This document shows positions 1 to 8,866 of a stretch of 64,000 bases of DNA, piece after piece. Numbering within the stretch: position 1 is the stretch's first letter; each line of letters begins with the position of its first letter. Below the pieces are notes generated by a model. It was not told the DNA's origin. It was given only the letters and a program-made list of their open reading frames with translations, and did no database searches. Made by a program: the position numbers and the translations under genes. The DNA is from Synergistaceae bacterium DZ-S4 (lineage in GTDB: Bacteria > Synergistota > Synergistia > Synergistales > Synergistaceae): the NCBI GenBank assembly GCA_025943965.1, contig JAPCWD010000008.1, positions 1 to 64,000 on the forward strand. The letters run 5' to 3'.

Positions 1-99
1 AGTAAGGTGTCCGGAAGACTACCGGTTTGATAGGTTGGGGGTGTAAGCGGGTAACGCCCGTTGAGCTGACCAATACTAATACACCGAGGCCTTAACCTC
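1..99 (+). rRNA. 23S rRNA, 3' end (partial)
   Basis: The window opens inside the 3' end of a 23S rRNA. The stretch around positions 68-98, containing GACCAATACTAATACACCG and ending in CTTAACCTC, matches the usual bacterial 23S 3' terminus. The exact mature end is estimated from the conserved CTTAACC motif. A 5S gene follows on the same strand, as in a normal rRNA operon. Confidence 0.9.
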
Positions 100-426
100 A
101 TAAAATCCTTATTGACCTGATTTTGGGTCATATTTGAGCCGAAAGGGCGAAACACTCGGTCCAGTCTTCTCAACGTATTAATATACGTCATCGAAGCCTG
201 CCCCTTCGAGTTTCATCCCTTTCCATCTCAAATCTAACCCAAAATCACGAGATGTGATAAAATAGGGCGTCAAATCAAAAAGCAATGCACAGGCGAAGAG
301 ATTTGCGAGTTTTTGCAAGTTTATAGAGCGAGTCAAGCGAAGGCGTATATGAATACGTTGAGCGCAGGCGAGCGAAGATGAACGCAGCAAAAACAGCAAA
401 GATCGAAGCCTATAGAACATACAAGT
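100..426 (+). other. 23S-5S internal transcribed spacer
   Basis: This is a 330-base gap between the rRNAs with no tRNA and no credible ORF. It holds inverted sequences likely to pair in the precursor: TTTGCGAGTTTTTGC near 303-317 is nearly complementary to GCAAAAACAGCAAA near 387-400, and CGTAT/ATACG near 345-360 forms a small hairpin between them. By analogy with other operons these stems may mark RNase III processing sites. That role is inferred. Confidence 0.5.
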
Positions 427-543
427 TTCTGGTGGTAACAGAGGAGGGGACACACCCGGTCCCATGCCGAACCCGGCAGTTAAGCCCTCCATCGCCGATG
501 GTACTACGAAGGGTATTCGTGGGAGAGTAGGTCGCTGCCAGAA
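427..543 (+). rRNA. rrf: 5S rRNA
   Basis: The segment is about 117 nt. Its ends pair as helix I (TTCTGGT at the 5' end with GCCAGAA at the 3' end). The conserved core CCCATGCCGAACCCGG lies near 460-475, and the GGGAGAGTAGGTCGCTGCC block lies near the 3' end. Both are hallmarks of bacterial 5S. It lies downstream of 23S on the same strand and is followed by an intrinsic terminator. Confidence 0.95.
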
Positions 544-553
544 TTACATTAAG

Positions 554-588
554 AAAAAAGCTCCGTGCATACGCACGGGGCTTTTTTC
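554..588 (+). terminator. rRNA operon terminator
   Basis: A-rich bases lead into a GC stem (GCTCCGTGC, loop ATAC, GCACGGGGC) followed by TTTTTT. It sits 11 bases after 5S and is a textbook intrinsic terminator. The truncated pilM frame begins immediately after it. Confidence 0.9.
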
Positions 589-590
589 TT

Positions 591-1175
591 GCTAAGCTGC
601 CAGAGATATTCTACCCACTTCAAAACGGCGCCGAGGAATCCAGGTATCTTGTCGGCGCTGCCAGAAAGACCCTGATAGAGAACATAACCAAGGCCGCAAA
701 GGCCAATGGTATAGAGATAACAGCAATAGAACCTGCCCAGATAGCACTGGAAAGGGCAGTAACTCCGATAACACCTGTCTCTGATGCCTCAGTCTTTATA
801 TATGCGGGCAAGACGAGGTCTGTCCTTATTTTTTCCTGGAAGGGCAACGGTATTTTTTATCGCACTATGTCCATCGGCTTTACAGGAATTTCTTTTGTGG
901 ACGAATCCTTTAATGAACAGTTGAACGCTGAATATAACGCATTTGCGAGGGAGGTCCACTCTTCCCTGCAGTTCGCCCTTTCCCAGATAAGGGGATTCAA
1001 GCCGGACATGTTCTTTCTCTTTGGTCCCGGGGCAACTCAGGATCTCTGCGAATTCCTCAAGGAATCTCTCTCCATACCTGAAATAATGGTCTCCGACCCT
1101 ATTTCGATCCACGGCCTCGATTTTGACAGCAGCGCCGGTTCGTGGGACATCCCTATAGGACTTGCGCTGAGGTAG
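591..1175 (+). pseudogene. pilM: pilM, 5'-truncated (type IV pilus assembly ATPase-like protein)
   Basis: About 195 codons are open and end with a stop at 1175. They resemble the C-terminal half to two thirds of PilM, the actin-like cytoplasmic protein that docks on the PilN tail. Segments such as YLVGAARKTL and AIEPAQIALERA match the PilM core, followed by the actin-fold GFTGISF strand. PilM is normally about 350 residues, so some 120 or more N-terminal residues are missing. Upstream the frame runs into the rRNA terminator and shows no usable start with an RBS. The first ATG (867) would leave only 102 residues. The gene leads directly into pilN, so the operon position is right and only the 5' end is lost. 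It could be a real rearrangement or an assembly join at the rRNA repeat. Confidence 0.7.
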
Positions 1176-1180
1176 CGGCC

Positions 1181-1801
1181 ATGGTCGTTAAACTGGATCT
1201 GAGGCTTCCGGGAAAAGAGACCAGGGAAGAGCGCGAATCGGGCCTTAAACACCTGCTGCTCTTCGCAGCCGTGTTCCTCTTTGCGATCGCCTCCACCCTG
1301 GTTTTTATGATCGGAGGGTGGCAGCTCTACTCCCTCAGGAGCCAGAGGCTTGAACTCAATGAGGGAGTCCTCTCCAATACAGAGAAGATCGCCATAATGG
1401 ACAAGGAACTTGGAAGGATAACCGGGGAGATGACAAAGCTCGAGTCAACGCTCGACTATCTGCTCTCAGACATCCCGTCTGTCGAACTATTGACTTCCCT
1501 TGCAAGGATAATACCTGCGGATATCAATGTGGAGTTCCTCTCTCTGACTTCATCGAGGCTTACCCTTTCAGGTACCGGCAAAAACGAGGAACAGATACTT
1601 CTGTTCGCAAATGACCTGAATGAAGCACACTTTGCCAAAGGTGTTTCCGTTCCGGTGATCAGTCCCGGCACAAGGAACGGGGTAAGCGTCAGAACGTTCA
1701 AACTCGAATGCACTCTCCTGCCCCTTGATCAGATCATAGCCGCAGGGCGCCTGACAGAGATCAAAAAGACGGACAGCGACAAAGAGGAAGAGACGTTATG
1801 A
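1181..1801 (+). CDS. pilN: type IV pilus inner-membrane assembly protein PilN
   Basis: The product is 206 residues. A short basic N-terminal tail would bind PilM. One transmembrane segment lies near residues 25-46, a coiled-coil stretch near 50-95, then a small periplasmic ferredoxin-like domain. This is the layout of PilN. The family normally pairs with PilO to form the inner-membrane alignment complex that links PilQ to the motor. ATG 1181, six bases after the pilM stop, is preferred over an upstream in-frame start that would overlap pilM. The stop overlaps the pilO ATG (ATGA), implying translational coupling. Confidence 0.8.
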   Translation: MVVKLDLRLPGKETREERESGLKHLLLFAAVFLFAIASTLVFMIGGWQLYSLRSQRLELNEGVLSNTEKIAIMDKELGRITGEMTKLESTLDYLLSDIPSVELLTSLARIIPADINVEFLSLTSSRLTLSGTGKNEEQILLFANDLNEAHFAKGVSVPVISPGTRNGVSVRTFKLECTLLPLDQIIAAGRLTEIKKTDSDKEEETL

Positions 1802-2343
1802 CCAGGGTCGATTTTGAAGATCTTACAAAAAAACAGATCGCGGTCGCTGTACTGGCTGTCGTTGTGATCATGACCGTACAAATCTACTTTATTAGGCACA
1901 TAAGAAACACAAGGGCGGGAATCGAAGAAGCTGTGAGGGAGAACCAGCTTACAGAAAGGATCTTTAAGGCAAAGACAGACGCAGTTTCGAGATATAAGAC
2001 AGGCTTCAACATAGACAACGCATCCGCGCCTACAGAAGTCGAATCAGCGACCAGGTTCTACTCCGTTCTGATAAATCTTCTGCAGATGACCGGTTTTGAA
2101 GACGCAGTCGTTGTGAAGGTGAATGAGAGCAAAGATGCGGTAAGCTTCAAGGTGAGCGGGGAAGCGGCGTATTTCTCGCTGCTGGATCTGTTTTCCTCTT
2201 TCAGGCAAAGCTCCCATTTGATGAGAGTGCTGAACCTCGAGCTGACAGGACTGACGGACGGTTATGTTTCCTACTCCTATACGATAGAATGCAGGATAGC
2301 ATCTGTTTCCGAACCGCCTAAAACTGAGAAGCAGAATAACTGA
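1798..2343 (+). CDS. pilO: type IV pilus inner-membrane assembly protein PilO
   Basis: The 181-residue bitopic protein has a transmembrane helix near residues 12-33, a charged coiled-coil region, and a C-terminal periplasmic domain of alternating strands. This is the expected architecture of PilO, the partner of PilN. The sequence is weakly conserved as usual for the family, so the call leans on size, topology and position between pilN and a pilP-like gene. It overlaps pilN by four bases. Confidence 0.75.
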   Translation: MTRVDFEDLTKKQIAVAVLAVVVIMTVQIYFIRHIRNTRAGIEEAVRENQLTERIFKAKTDAVSRYKTGFNIDNASAPTEVESATRFYSVLINLLQMTGFEDAVVVKVNESKDAVSFKVSGEAAYFSLLDLFSSFRQSSHLMRVLNLELTGLTDGYVSYSYTIECRIASVSEPPKTEKQNN

Positions 2344-2357
2344 AGAGGCTGATCACG

Positions 2358-2939
2358 ATGGATCTATCTTTGATCAAGACAAAACTGAACAGGTCAAAAT
2401 TTTTTTCAAGCATAAGGATCCCTGTCTCTCCCGAAGAAAAGAAGGAGCTTTTGCATTTCCTTTTGCTCTTTCTCCTTTTTTCGGCGGCGGCAGTTACAAG
2501 CGTGGGAAACTTTTGGTGGCTCAATACTTCAAAGGATGAGGTGAATATCAGACAGATGCCGCAAATGCCTGCAGGAAGCGAAATAAACGCAAGGCTGAGC
2601 GCATTTGCACGAAAATATGACGTATTCATGAAATACCGTAATGATAGCAGACAACTTGTGGAATTAGCTGAAGCAGTTGGCAGATATCCTGTAGCGTTAC
2701 TGCCCAAGCCAGTTGCGCAGGAGTTTGCGGTCCCTGAGTTTGCACCGCAGGTAAGGATAAAGGCACTGGTAGTTATGGGCAACGGTGGAGTGGCGACACT
2801 GGATATTGAGAACGAAGCACCGGGCTTGATAGTAAGAGAGGGTACCACGTTCGGCGGAGGAAAGGGTAAAATAACAGCTATAGATCCCAAAGGGGTGAGT
2901 TGGACATGGGCAAACAAAAAATATCGCACAGACCTGTAA
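2358..2939 (+). CDS. pilP: PilP/GspC-like pilus protein
   Basis: The 193-residue protein has a cytoplasmic N-terminus, one transmembrane helix near residues 30-50, a linker, and a C-terminal beta domain from about 130. That domain (for example IREGTTFGGGKGKI-like strands) resembles the homology region of PilP and GspC, which contacts the N-domains of the secretin. Unlike proteobacterial PilP it has no lipobox, so it is anchored by a helix as in GspC. Its 3' end overlaps the pilQ start, which fits a direct PilP-PilQ partnership. Confidence 0.65.
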   Translation: MDLSLIKTKLNRSKFFSSIRIPVSPEEKKELLHFLLLFLLFSAAAVTSVGNFWWLNTSKDEVNIRQMPQMPAGSEINARLSAFARKYDVFMKYRNDSRQLVELAEAVGRYPVALLPKPVAQEFAVPEFAPQVRIKALVVMGNGGVATLDIENEAPGLIVREGTTFGGGKGKITAIDPKGVSWTWANKKYRTDL

Positions 2940-4765
2940 GGGCACTTTTACTGACGCTTGCTCTTCCGGTCATGTCGGCGGCACTTTTCCTGACGTTTTT
3001 CTTCGTCAGCCCTGCCGGAGCTGTAACAACTACAGCAAGATCGGGAGAACTCACCTCTATAATCGAAGGGATGAATGTAAAACAGGTAGGGAGCACTCAG
3101 GTAATGCTGGAACTCAGGGGCACTTCGATGAGCCTGCCTGTGCAGGGACCGACTACAGGCAGCGCAATAACACTCATATGGAGAGACATCCGTTTTCCCA
3201 GAAATACAGACAAGAAGGACTGGTGGGACGAATACGGATGGGATGTGCTCAGAATAAAGGAGAAAGAGAGCGAAGAGTGGTATCAGGATTATGAATACAA
3301 CCTTGTCCAGAGGATCAGAGTAGTATCAAATGATCAGCAGGGACTTACGATGAGCGTTGTGGGTGAAAAACCTCTCGTGCTCAAAAAAATTGCCGGAATG
3401 CCGGGAGCAGACAGGATCATGCTGACTTTGGAAACTGTAACAGATATCGTTCCGCCGGCGCCGCCCAAGCCCCGTGCCCCTGTCCAGGGAGATCCCCTCG
3501 GCATGTATTCGCCCGTGACGCTTGAACTGAGGGACATCTCCGTCAGGGAGGTCTTCCGGATGCTTGCTGACCTTCACAAGCTGAATCTGGTCATTGACAG
3601 TTCTGTGCCTGACAACCTCATGACATTCTCATTCAGGAATGCAAAGTTCAGCGAAGTATTTGCATATATGCTCAGGATGAACGACCTGACGTACGCCCTG
3701 ATGGGCAACACTCTGGTCGTAGGTACCGCTGAGAGCATCGGAAAGACGCTGGGAAAGAACATAACAAAAGAATATAAGGTCGCATACGGAGATATCACAA
3801 AGTTGCCGGCGATAATAATGGGGCTTGTGACTCTCCCCAAACCTCCCGTTGTTGATGAACGGCTGAGGGCCCTCTATGTTACCGGCACTGCGGAACAGCA
3901 TATAGAAGTTGAATCGCTGATGAACAGGATAGATCACCCCGGAAAACAGGTGATGCTCGAAGCCAGGCTGATAGAGATCAACGACGGGGCCCAGCAGGAG
4001 ATCGAGACTCTCATTTCCTCTGTCTACAAAGGCTGGCTCTTCACATATGGGGCACAGGGGCTGACATCTGAGTACACGTACGCTAATGACCTTGTGAAAA
4101 TCAAACCTAACGTTAACCCTACAGGTACGACTACACAGGGCGAGATGCCTATCTTAGGAACTGACTCGACGATGCCTGTAAACGTAGTCGACCCTACTAT
4201 GAAAATGCTGGATGCGGGACTGAGAGCGATGGAGTCGGACAACAAGGGCAAGATCCTTGCTAATCCTTCCGTGGTAGCGCTTGACGGACAGAAGGCTTCA
4301 ATAAAACTGACCCATAACTACCTCTACCAGTCAGGACTTGACGAAAGCGGCAATCCCGAGTTCACTGAGCAGGAAACCGGTCCTACTCTGGATATCACTC
4401 CGACCATTGGAAGGGACGGTTTTGTAACGCTGAAGCTGAAGATATCCACCGGAGAGATCGTTCAGTTCAGGGACAGCGGCATTTCAGAGGTCCCTGAAAC
4501 TACCAAGCGCGAAGTGGACACTCAAATAAGAGTCAGGAACGGTGAGCTTTTTGTCATAGGGGGCCTTTATCAGGAAAATAAGACCAAGGGAGTGACAAGA
4601 GTCCCGATCCTTGGTTATATACCCCTGATCGGAGAACTTTTTAAAAGCAAAACTGACAAGCACTCCAAGTCTGAAATGGCCTTTATCGTAATGCCGCATA
4701 TATTGGATGTGCCTACAGGGTCTGCCGAGATCTTCGACATGCCCGGCAAGAGCCTGATACAGTAA
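2906..4765 (+). CDS. pilQ: type IV pilus secretin PilQ
   Basis: About 619 residues. A Sec-type signal peptide is visible (basic start, then a hydrophobic stretch ending near SPAGA). An N-terminal beta domain, an STN/N0-type domain near residues 195-280, an N1-type KH-like domain, and the C-terminal secretin barrel follow. The barrel carries the family signature VPILGYIPLIGELF close to the end. Secretins form the outer-membrane pore for the pilus, so the cell has an outer membrane. ATG 2906 has the GGGGTGAG motif at good spacing. A TTG six bases upstream is the alternative. The C-terminus ends about 30 residues after the barrel. Confidence 0.93.
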   Translation: MGKQKISHRPVRALLLTLALPVMSAALFLTFFFVSPAGAVTTTARSGELTSIIEGMNVKQVGSTQVMLELRGTSMSLPVQGPTTGSAITLIWRDIRFPRNTDKKDWWDEYGWDVLRIKEKESEEWYQDYEYNLVQRIRVVSNDQQGLTMSVVGEKPLVLKKIAGMPGADRIMLTLETVTDIVPPAPPKPRAPVQGDPLGMYSPVTLELRDISVREVFRMLADLHKLNLVIDSSVPDNLMTFSFRNAKFSEVFAYMLRMNDLTYALMGNTLVVGTAESIGKTLGKNITKEYKVAYGDITKLPAIIMGLVTLPKPPVVDERLRALYVTGTAEQHIEVESLMNRIDHPGKQVMLEARLIEINDGAQQEIETLISSVYKGWLFTYGAQGLTSEYTYANDLVKIKPNVNPTGTTTQGEMPILGTDSTMPVNVVDPTMKMLDAGLRAMESDNKGKILANPSVVALDGQKASIKLTHNYLYQSGLDESGNPEFTEQETGPTLDITPTIGRDGFVTLKLKISTGEIVQFRDSGISEVPETTKREVDTQIRVRNGELFVIGGLYQENKTKGVTRVPILGYIPLIGELFKSKTDKHSKSEMAFIVMPHILDVPTGSAEIFDMPGKSLIQ

Positions 4766-4820
4766 CAAAGGTCAAGACTGACCGATGAACTGAATATCTC
4801 TTTCGGAACGGGGGAGAGCC

Positions 4821-6527
4821 ATGAAACCGATAAGGACACTTAAGCTTGGAGAACTTCTTGTAAACGCGGGGGCGATATCACCCGCCAACCTTCAGGCTGC
4901 ACTTGGCGAGCAGAAGGTCTCCCACATGCGTCTTGGGGAAGTGCTTATCAAAAACGGCTATCTCACAGAGATGCACCTTGCCGAGGCACTGAGCGCACAG
5001 CTTGACATACCCTTTATCTCGCTGGTGAAAGAGAGGCCCAACCAGAATGCCCTCTCTATGATCCCTGAAAACGTTGCCGCAAGGCTCAACGTCATACCGC
5101 TCTCCCTCACATACGACGGCAGGATCACTGTAGCTATGTCCGATCCCATGGACACCCTCGCTATAGATGAGATAAACATGCTCACCAACAGGGAAGTTGA
5201 CATCAGGATCGCTACCGCAAGCGACATAAACAAGGCCCTCTCGACATACTACAGGGTCCAGTCCAGCGTGGAAGATGCCGTACAGGACGTCATGAAGCAG
5301 ACAGCGAGCATTTCAGGAACGACGCCGATCATGCCCCAGATGGCGCCTCAGGACATCGCTACCGTCAACACGGAAGATGCCCCCGTTGTACGCCTTGTAA
5401 ACAGCATACTTGAACAGTCAGTCAAGGAGAAGGCCTCCGACATACATATCGAGCCGACTGATTCAATTACAAACGTAAGGATGAGGATCGACGGTACGCT
5501 GTTTTTGACGACGGAGATCCCGAAGAACCTACATGCCCCGCTGATCGCGAGGATCAAGATACTCTCGGGGATGGACATAGCTGAAAAGAGACGCCCCCAG
5601 GACGGAAGGATACTTATCAAAGTCGGCGGCAAAAAGATGGACATGCGTGTATCGACCCTTCCTTCGATCTTCGGGGAAAAGGCGGTGCTTCGTCTCCTCG
5701 ACCAGGACAACGAACACATCGGTATAGAGAAACTGGGTTTTGAACATGGCCAGGCTGAAAAGCTGAGGCAGGTAATAACTGCCCCGCACGGGATCATACT
5801 TGTAACTGGGCCTACGGGAAGCGGCAAATCGACCACTCTCTATTCTCTCCTTGAACTTATCAACAAGCCTGAAGTGAACATTATTACGATAGAAGATCCT
5901 GTTGAATACACGATACCCGGACTCACGCAGGTCCAGATAAACGAAAAGATCGACGTTACCTTCGGCAGCGCTCTGAGGTCGATACTGAGACAGGACCCGG
6001 ACAAGCTGATGGTGGGTGAAATAAGGGACCAGGAGACGGCGCACCTTGCCGTGAGGGTCGCACTTACGGGGCACCTTGTGCTGAGCACGCTCCACACCAA
6101 TGACGCGCCGGCATCTATCAACAGGCTGGTGGACATGGGGATCCCCAATTTCCTGATAGCCTCTTCGATCCGGTGCATAGTGGCCCAGAGGCTTGTAAGG
6201 AAGCTGTGCCCGAACTGCAAAAAAGAGATGAACGTCACCCAGGAGATGGCCAAAGAGATAAAGATGCCGGAAGGGGCAAAGATATACGCCCCGGTAGGCT
6301 GCGCTTCATGCCGGTTCACAGGATACAGCGGAAGGACAGTAATCGGAGAAATAATGGTTATCGACACAGAACTCAGAGATATGATAAACAACGCAAGGCC
6401 GCAGCATGAGATAAAGGACTACGCCGTGAACAACGGCATGGATACCCTGCGCGATATAGCGAGGAAAAAGGTGCTCGACGGCACTATCAGCGTGGAAGAG
6501 ATGCTTATAACAACGATGTTCGACTGA
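4821..6527 (+). CDS. pilB: type IV pilus extension ATPase PilB
   Basis: The 568-residue protein carries an N-terminal MshEN/GspE-N domain (two copies of a short repeat near residues 10-75). A C-terminal secretion ATPase domain has Walker A GPTGSGKSTT near residue 330, the Asp box TIEDPVEY near 356, and the HLVLSTLHTNDA His box. A zinc-binding CPNC...CASC pair near 463-495 is typical of PilB/GspE rather than PilT. It powers pilus extension at the inner membrane. It starts 55 bases after pilQ behind GGGGGAG and is followed by pilT. Confidence 0.93.
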   Translation: MKPIRTLKLGELLVNAGAISPANLQAALGEQKVSHMRLGEVLIKNGYLTEMHLAEALSAQLDIPFISLVKERPNQNALSMIPENVAARLNVIPLSLTYDGRITVAMSDPMDTLAIDEINMLTNREVDIRIATASDINKALSTYYRVQSSVEDAVQDVMKQTASISGTTPIMPQMAPQDIATVNTEDAPVVRLVNSILEQSVKEKASDIHIEPTDSITNVRMRIDGTLFLTTEIPKNLHAPLIARIKILSGMDIAEKRRPQDGRILIKVGGKKMDMRVSTLPSIFGEKAVLRLLDQDNEHIGIEKLGFEHGQAEKLRQVITAPHGIILVTGPTGSGKSTTLYSLLELINKPEVNIITIEDPVEYTIPGLTQVQINEKIDVTFGSALRSILRQDPDKLMVGEIRDQETAHLAVRVALTGHLVLSTLHTNDAPASINRLVDMGIPNFLIASSIRCIVAQRLVRKLCPNCKKEMNVTQEMAKEIKMPEGAKIYAPVGCASCRFTGYSGRTVIGEIMVIDTELRDMINNARPQHEIKDYAVNNGMDTLRDIARKKVLDGTISVEEMLITTMFD

Positions 6528-6550
6528 CATCAGACCGGAGGCTGTGTAAT

Positions 6551-7630
6551 TTGGCTATTTTTGACATAAATAATCTTCTGCTTGATGGTGTAATGAGCAG
6601 TGCAAGCGACATCCACATATGTTCGGGAGCAAAACCTGCATTAAGGATAAACGGAGTCCTGGTGAGGCGCCCATATTCCGATTCTGTAACTTCGGCAGAC
6701 ATGGACAATGTAATGAACACCCTGCTTTCCCCGGACCAGCTCCAGAAGTTCAAGGACGAGAGAGAGTTCGACTTCAGCTTCAACTTCTCAAGCGGACCTG
6801 ATTTTAACCAGCGCTTCAGAGGGAACTTTTCTTATGAACGCGGCAATCCTGTCCTTGCACTAAGGATAATAACCCCGATCATCAGGACGGTGAAACAGTT
6901 GATGCTTCCTGATGAAGTGAGGAACATCGCACACAAAAACAACGGCCTCTTCATAGTCACGGGACCTACGGGCTCGGGAAAATCAACGACACTGGCGGCC
7001 GTCATCCAGGAGATAAACCTTACCCGCCCGGCCCACATAATCACGATAGAAGACCCCATTGAATACATATACAACTCTGCCGAATCGATGATCCACCAGC
7101 GTGAGGTGGGAAGCGATACAAAGAGCTTCTCGGAGGCATTGAGGAGGGCGATGAGACAGGACCCGGACGTTATCATGATCGGTGAGCTCCGGGACCTTGA
7201 AACGATCTCCGCAGCTGTAACCGCAGCTGAAACGGGACATCTCGTGCTGACTACGCTTCACACACCGGATGCTCCCCAGAGCATCGACAGGATAATCGAC
7301 GTTTTCCCCCCGGGACAGCAGCAGCAGATCAGGATACAGCTCTCTTCCATCCTCATCGGGATACTCTCGCAGCAGCTTGTGCCCCTTGTGACGGAGACAG
7401 GCAGGATGGTCGCCACAGAGCTTCTTGTAGCAAACAATGCGGTCAAGAACTACATCAGGGAGGCCAAGACCTCTCAGATAAAGAATGCGATACAGACAGG
7501 TTCGGCGCTTGGCATGCACACCATGGATCAGGATCTTGCGAGGATGTATCGGGAAGGTCTCATAAGCAGAAAAAATGCTATTGCTTATGCTTATGATATA
7601 AAAGATCTGGAAAGATTTATGGGAGATTGA
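6551..7630 (+). CDS. pilT: pilus retraction ATPase PilT
   Basis: The 359-residue AAA-type secretion ATPase lacks the MshEN and zinc regions of PilB. Walker A is GPTGSGKSTT near residue 137, Walker B region MIGELRDLET near 209, and the His box TTLHTPDA follows. Length and layout match PilT, which retracts pili for twitching motility. The start is TTG with GGAGG nine bases upstream. Its stop overlaps the next gene's TTG start. Confidence 0.92.
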   Translation: MAIFDINNLLLDGVMSSASDIHICSGAKPALRINGVLVRRPYSDSVTSADMDNVMNTLLSPDQLQKFKDEREFDFSFNFSSGPDFNQRFRGNFSYERGNPVLALRIITPIIRTVKQLMLPDEVRNIAHKNNGLFIVTGPTGSGKSTTLAAVIQEINLTRPAHIITIEDPIEYIYNSAESMIHQREVGSDTKSFSEALRRAMRQDPDVIMIGELRDLETISAAVTAAETGHLVLTTLHTPDAPQSIDRIIDVFPPGQQQQIRIQLSSILIGILSQQLVPLVTETGRMVATELLVANNAVKNYIREAKTSQIKNAIQTGSALGMHTMDQDLARMYREGLISRKNAIAYAYDIKDLERFMGD

Positions 7631-7962
7631 CTTCAAATAAGGGAAGTATCCTTGCGGGGGCTCTGGCGGCATGTTTTATAGCCGTCATAGCTTCTTTTTG
7701 TATCGCTGCGACACTCCGGAGCAGCGTTATGATTTTTACTTCCGCAAAAGAATGCCTTGAGATCGAAAGTACCAGGAGATCGGTTTTGTCCACGCTCTAT
7801 TCTGGCAGTATCCCAAACAGTTCTGACTACCATAATGTCCATGTGGTTTTTGAAGGACTCTCTTCCGACGATAAACTCATTATCATACGCATAGAAAAAG
7901 ACGGCTTCCTGAAAGTGAGGAGATCATATGTGGTATGGCCAAAGGAGGAGTGGCAGCAGTAG
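7627..7962 (+). CDS. small pilin-like membrane protein
   Basis: The 111-residue protein has a short polar start (MTSNKGS) followed by one hydrophobic helix near residues 8-30 and a small beta-rich domain. Size, topology and position just ahead of a clear prepilin suggest a minor pilin, but the canonical glutamate five residues after the cleavage glycine is absent. The TTG start overlaps the pilT stop. The assignment as a pseudopilin is inferred mostly from context. Confidence 0.5.
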   Translation: MTSNKGSILAGALAACFIAVIASFCIAATLRSSVMIFTSAKECLEIESTRRSVLSTLYSGSIPNSSDYHNVHVVFEGLSSDDKLIIIRIEKDGFLKVRRSYVVWPKEEWQQ

Positions 7963-8866
7963 GGGATTCTCCTTGCCGGAAATACTCGTAGGCATTACAT
8001 TGATGCTTATGATCACATTCCCGCTGCTCCCGGCCTTGAAGGCCTCAGCAGACAAAACAGTTTCATATTTCGATTACATGAGGGCGCATGTCAGAACATC
8101 AAGGACAAAAGCGATCCTCAAATCGCCTGTTTTTTATTGCGGCCTCGGGATGCCGGTCAGCCCTTCGAAATATAAGCGATCATTCGGCAGCCAGAAATTC
8201 GACCCCTTCAGATGGGAGGGACCGATCGGCGTCTGCAAGGGACCAAGCGGACTCGATAAGAGTGAACTGAGGATATCATACTCGAGAAAAGGCAGCACAA
8301 AAGCAGCAGATGCTGTTGAGAGCAATCTCGATGAAGCCAGGTTCATGCTTCATAAATTTCCTGAACCCAATGAACTCGGGGAGAGCTTCTCGGACAACTC
8401 TCCCGACATAAGGAACTGGGTCTTTTTTCCATCCTCTGTCCCGCCGGCAACTCCATTCTGTGTGACCGGTCTCAGTGGGAAGGAAATTACCGTGAAGAAC
8501 AGCATGGATGCCTCTTTCAGCATCTGCAGGGGCGACAGGGTACACCACCTGAGGGCATTGAGGGTGTATGTCCTGAACGACTGCCTCTATACCAAGGATT
8601 TCAGGTCTCCCGGCGATCAGCCGCGAGTACCGGGCATAATGGACATCCGATTTGATGTTGATGTGCCGAAGAAGACCGTCGCTGTATATATACTTGCGAG
8701 GGGAGACAAGCTTTACGACTCTCCACAGGAAATTTCAGGAAAAGAGAAATGGCCGGAAGAATATATTGGGTACTGGATCGAAAGAGGATCCAGGTACAGG
8801 CTTTTCGCCTCTAAAACAGTCTGGCATCTTCCAAACCTTAAGGAATACGAACTCTTATGCGAATGA
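7928..8866 (+). CDS. prepilin-type protein (minor pilin)
   Basis: The 312-residue protein begins with a short basic leader ending in the type III signal RGFSLPEIL. A hydrophobic helix follows near residues 17-40. Cleavage after Gly and methylation of the Phe by PilD are expected, and the Glu at +5 is present. The large C-terminal domain has several cysteines and resembles no family I can name. It overlaps the preceding gene by 35 bases and has AGGAG before the ATG. The size points to a PilW/PilV-class minor pilin or tip adhesin rather than the major pilin. Confidence 0.75.
   Translation: MWYGQRRSGSSRGFSLPEILVGITLMLMITFPLLPALKASADKTVSYFDYMRAHVRTSRTKAILKSPVFYCGLGMPVSPSKYKRSFGSQKFDPFRWEGPIGVCKGPSGLDKSELRISYSRKGSTKAADAVESNLDEARFMLHKFPEPNELGESFSDNSPDIRNWVFFPSSVPPATPFCVTGLSGKEITVKNSMDASFSICRGDRVHHLRALRVYVLNDCLYTKDFRSPGDQPRVPGIMDIRFDVDVPKKTVAVYILARGDKLYDSPQEISGKEKWPEEYIGYWIERGSRYRLFASKTVWHLPNLKEYELLCE

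Noticed and set aside
178..492. A minus-strand frame across the rRNA spacer and 5S
   Set aside because: It overlaps the 5S gene in antisense and has no coding character.
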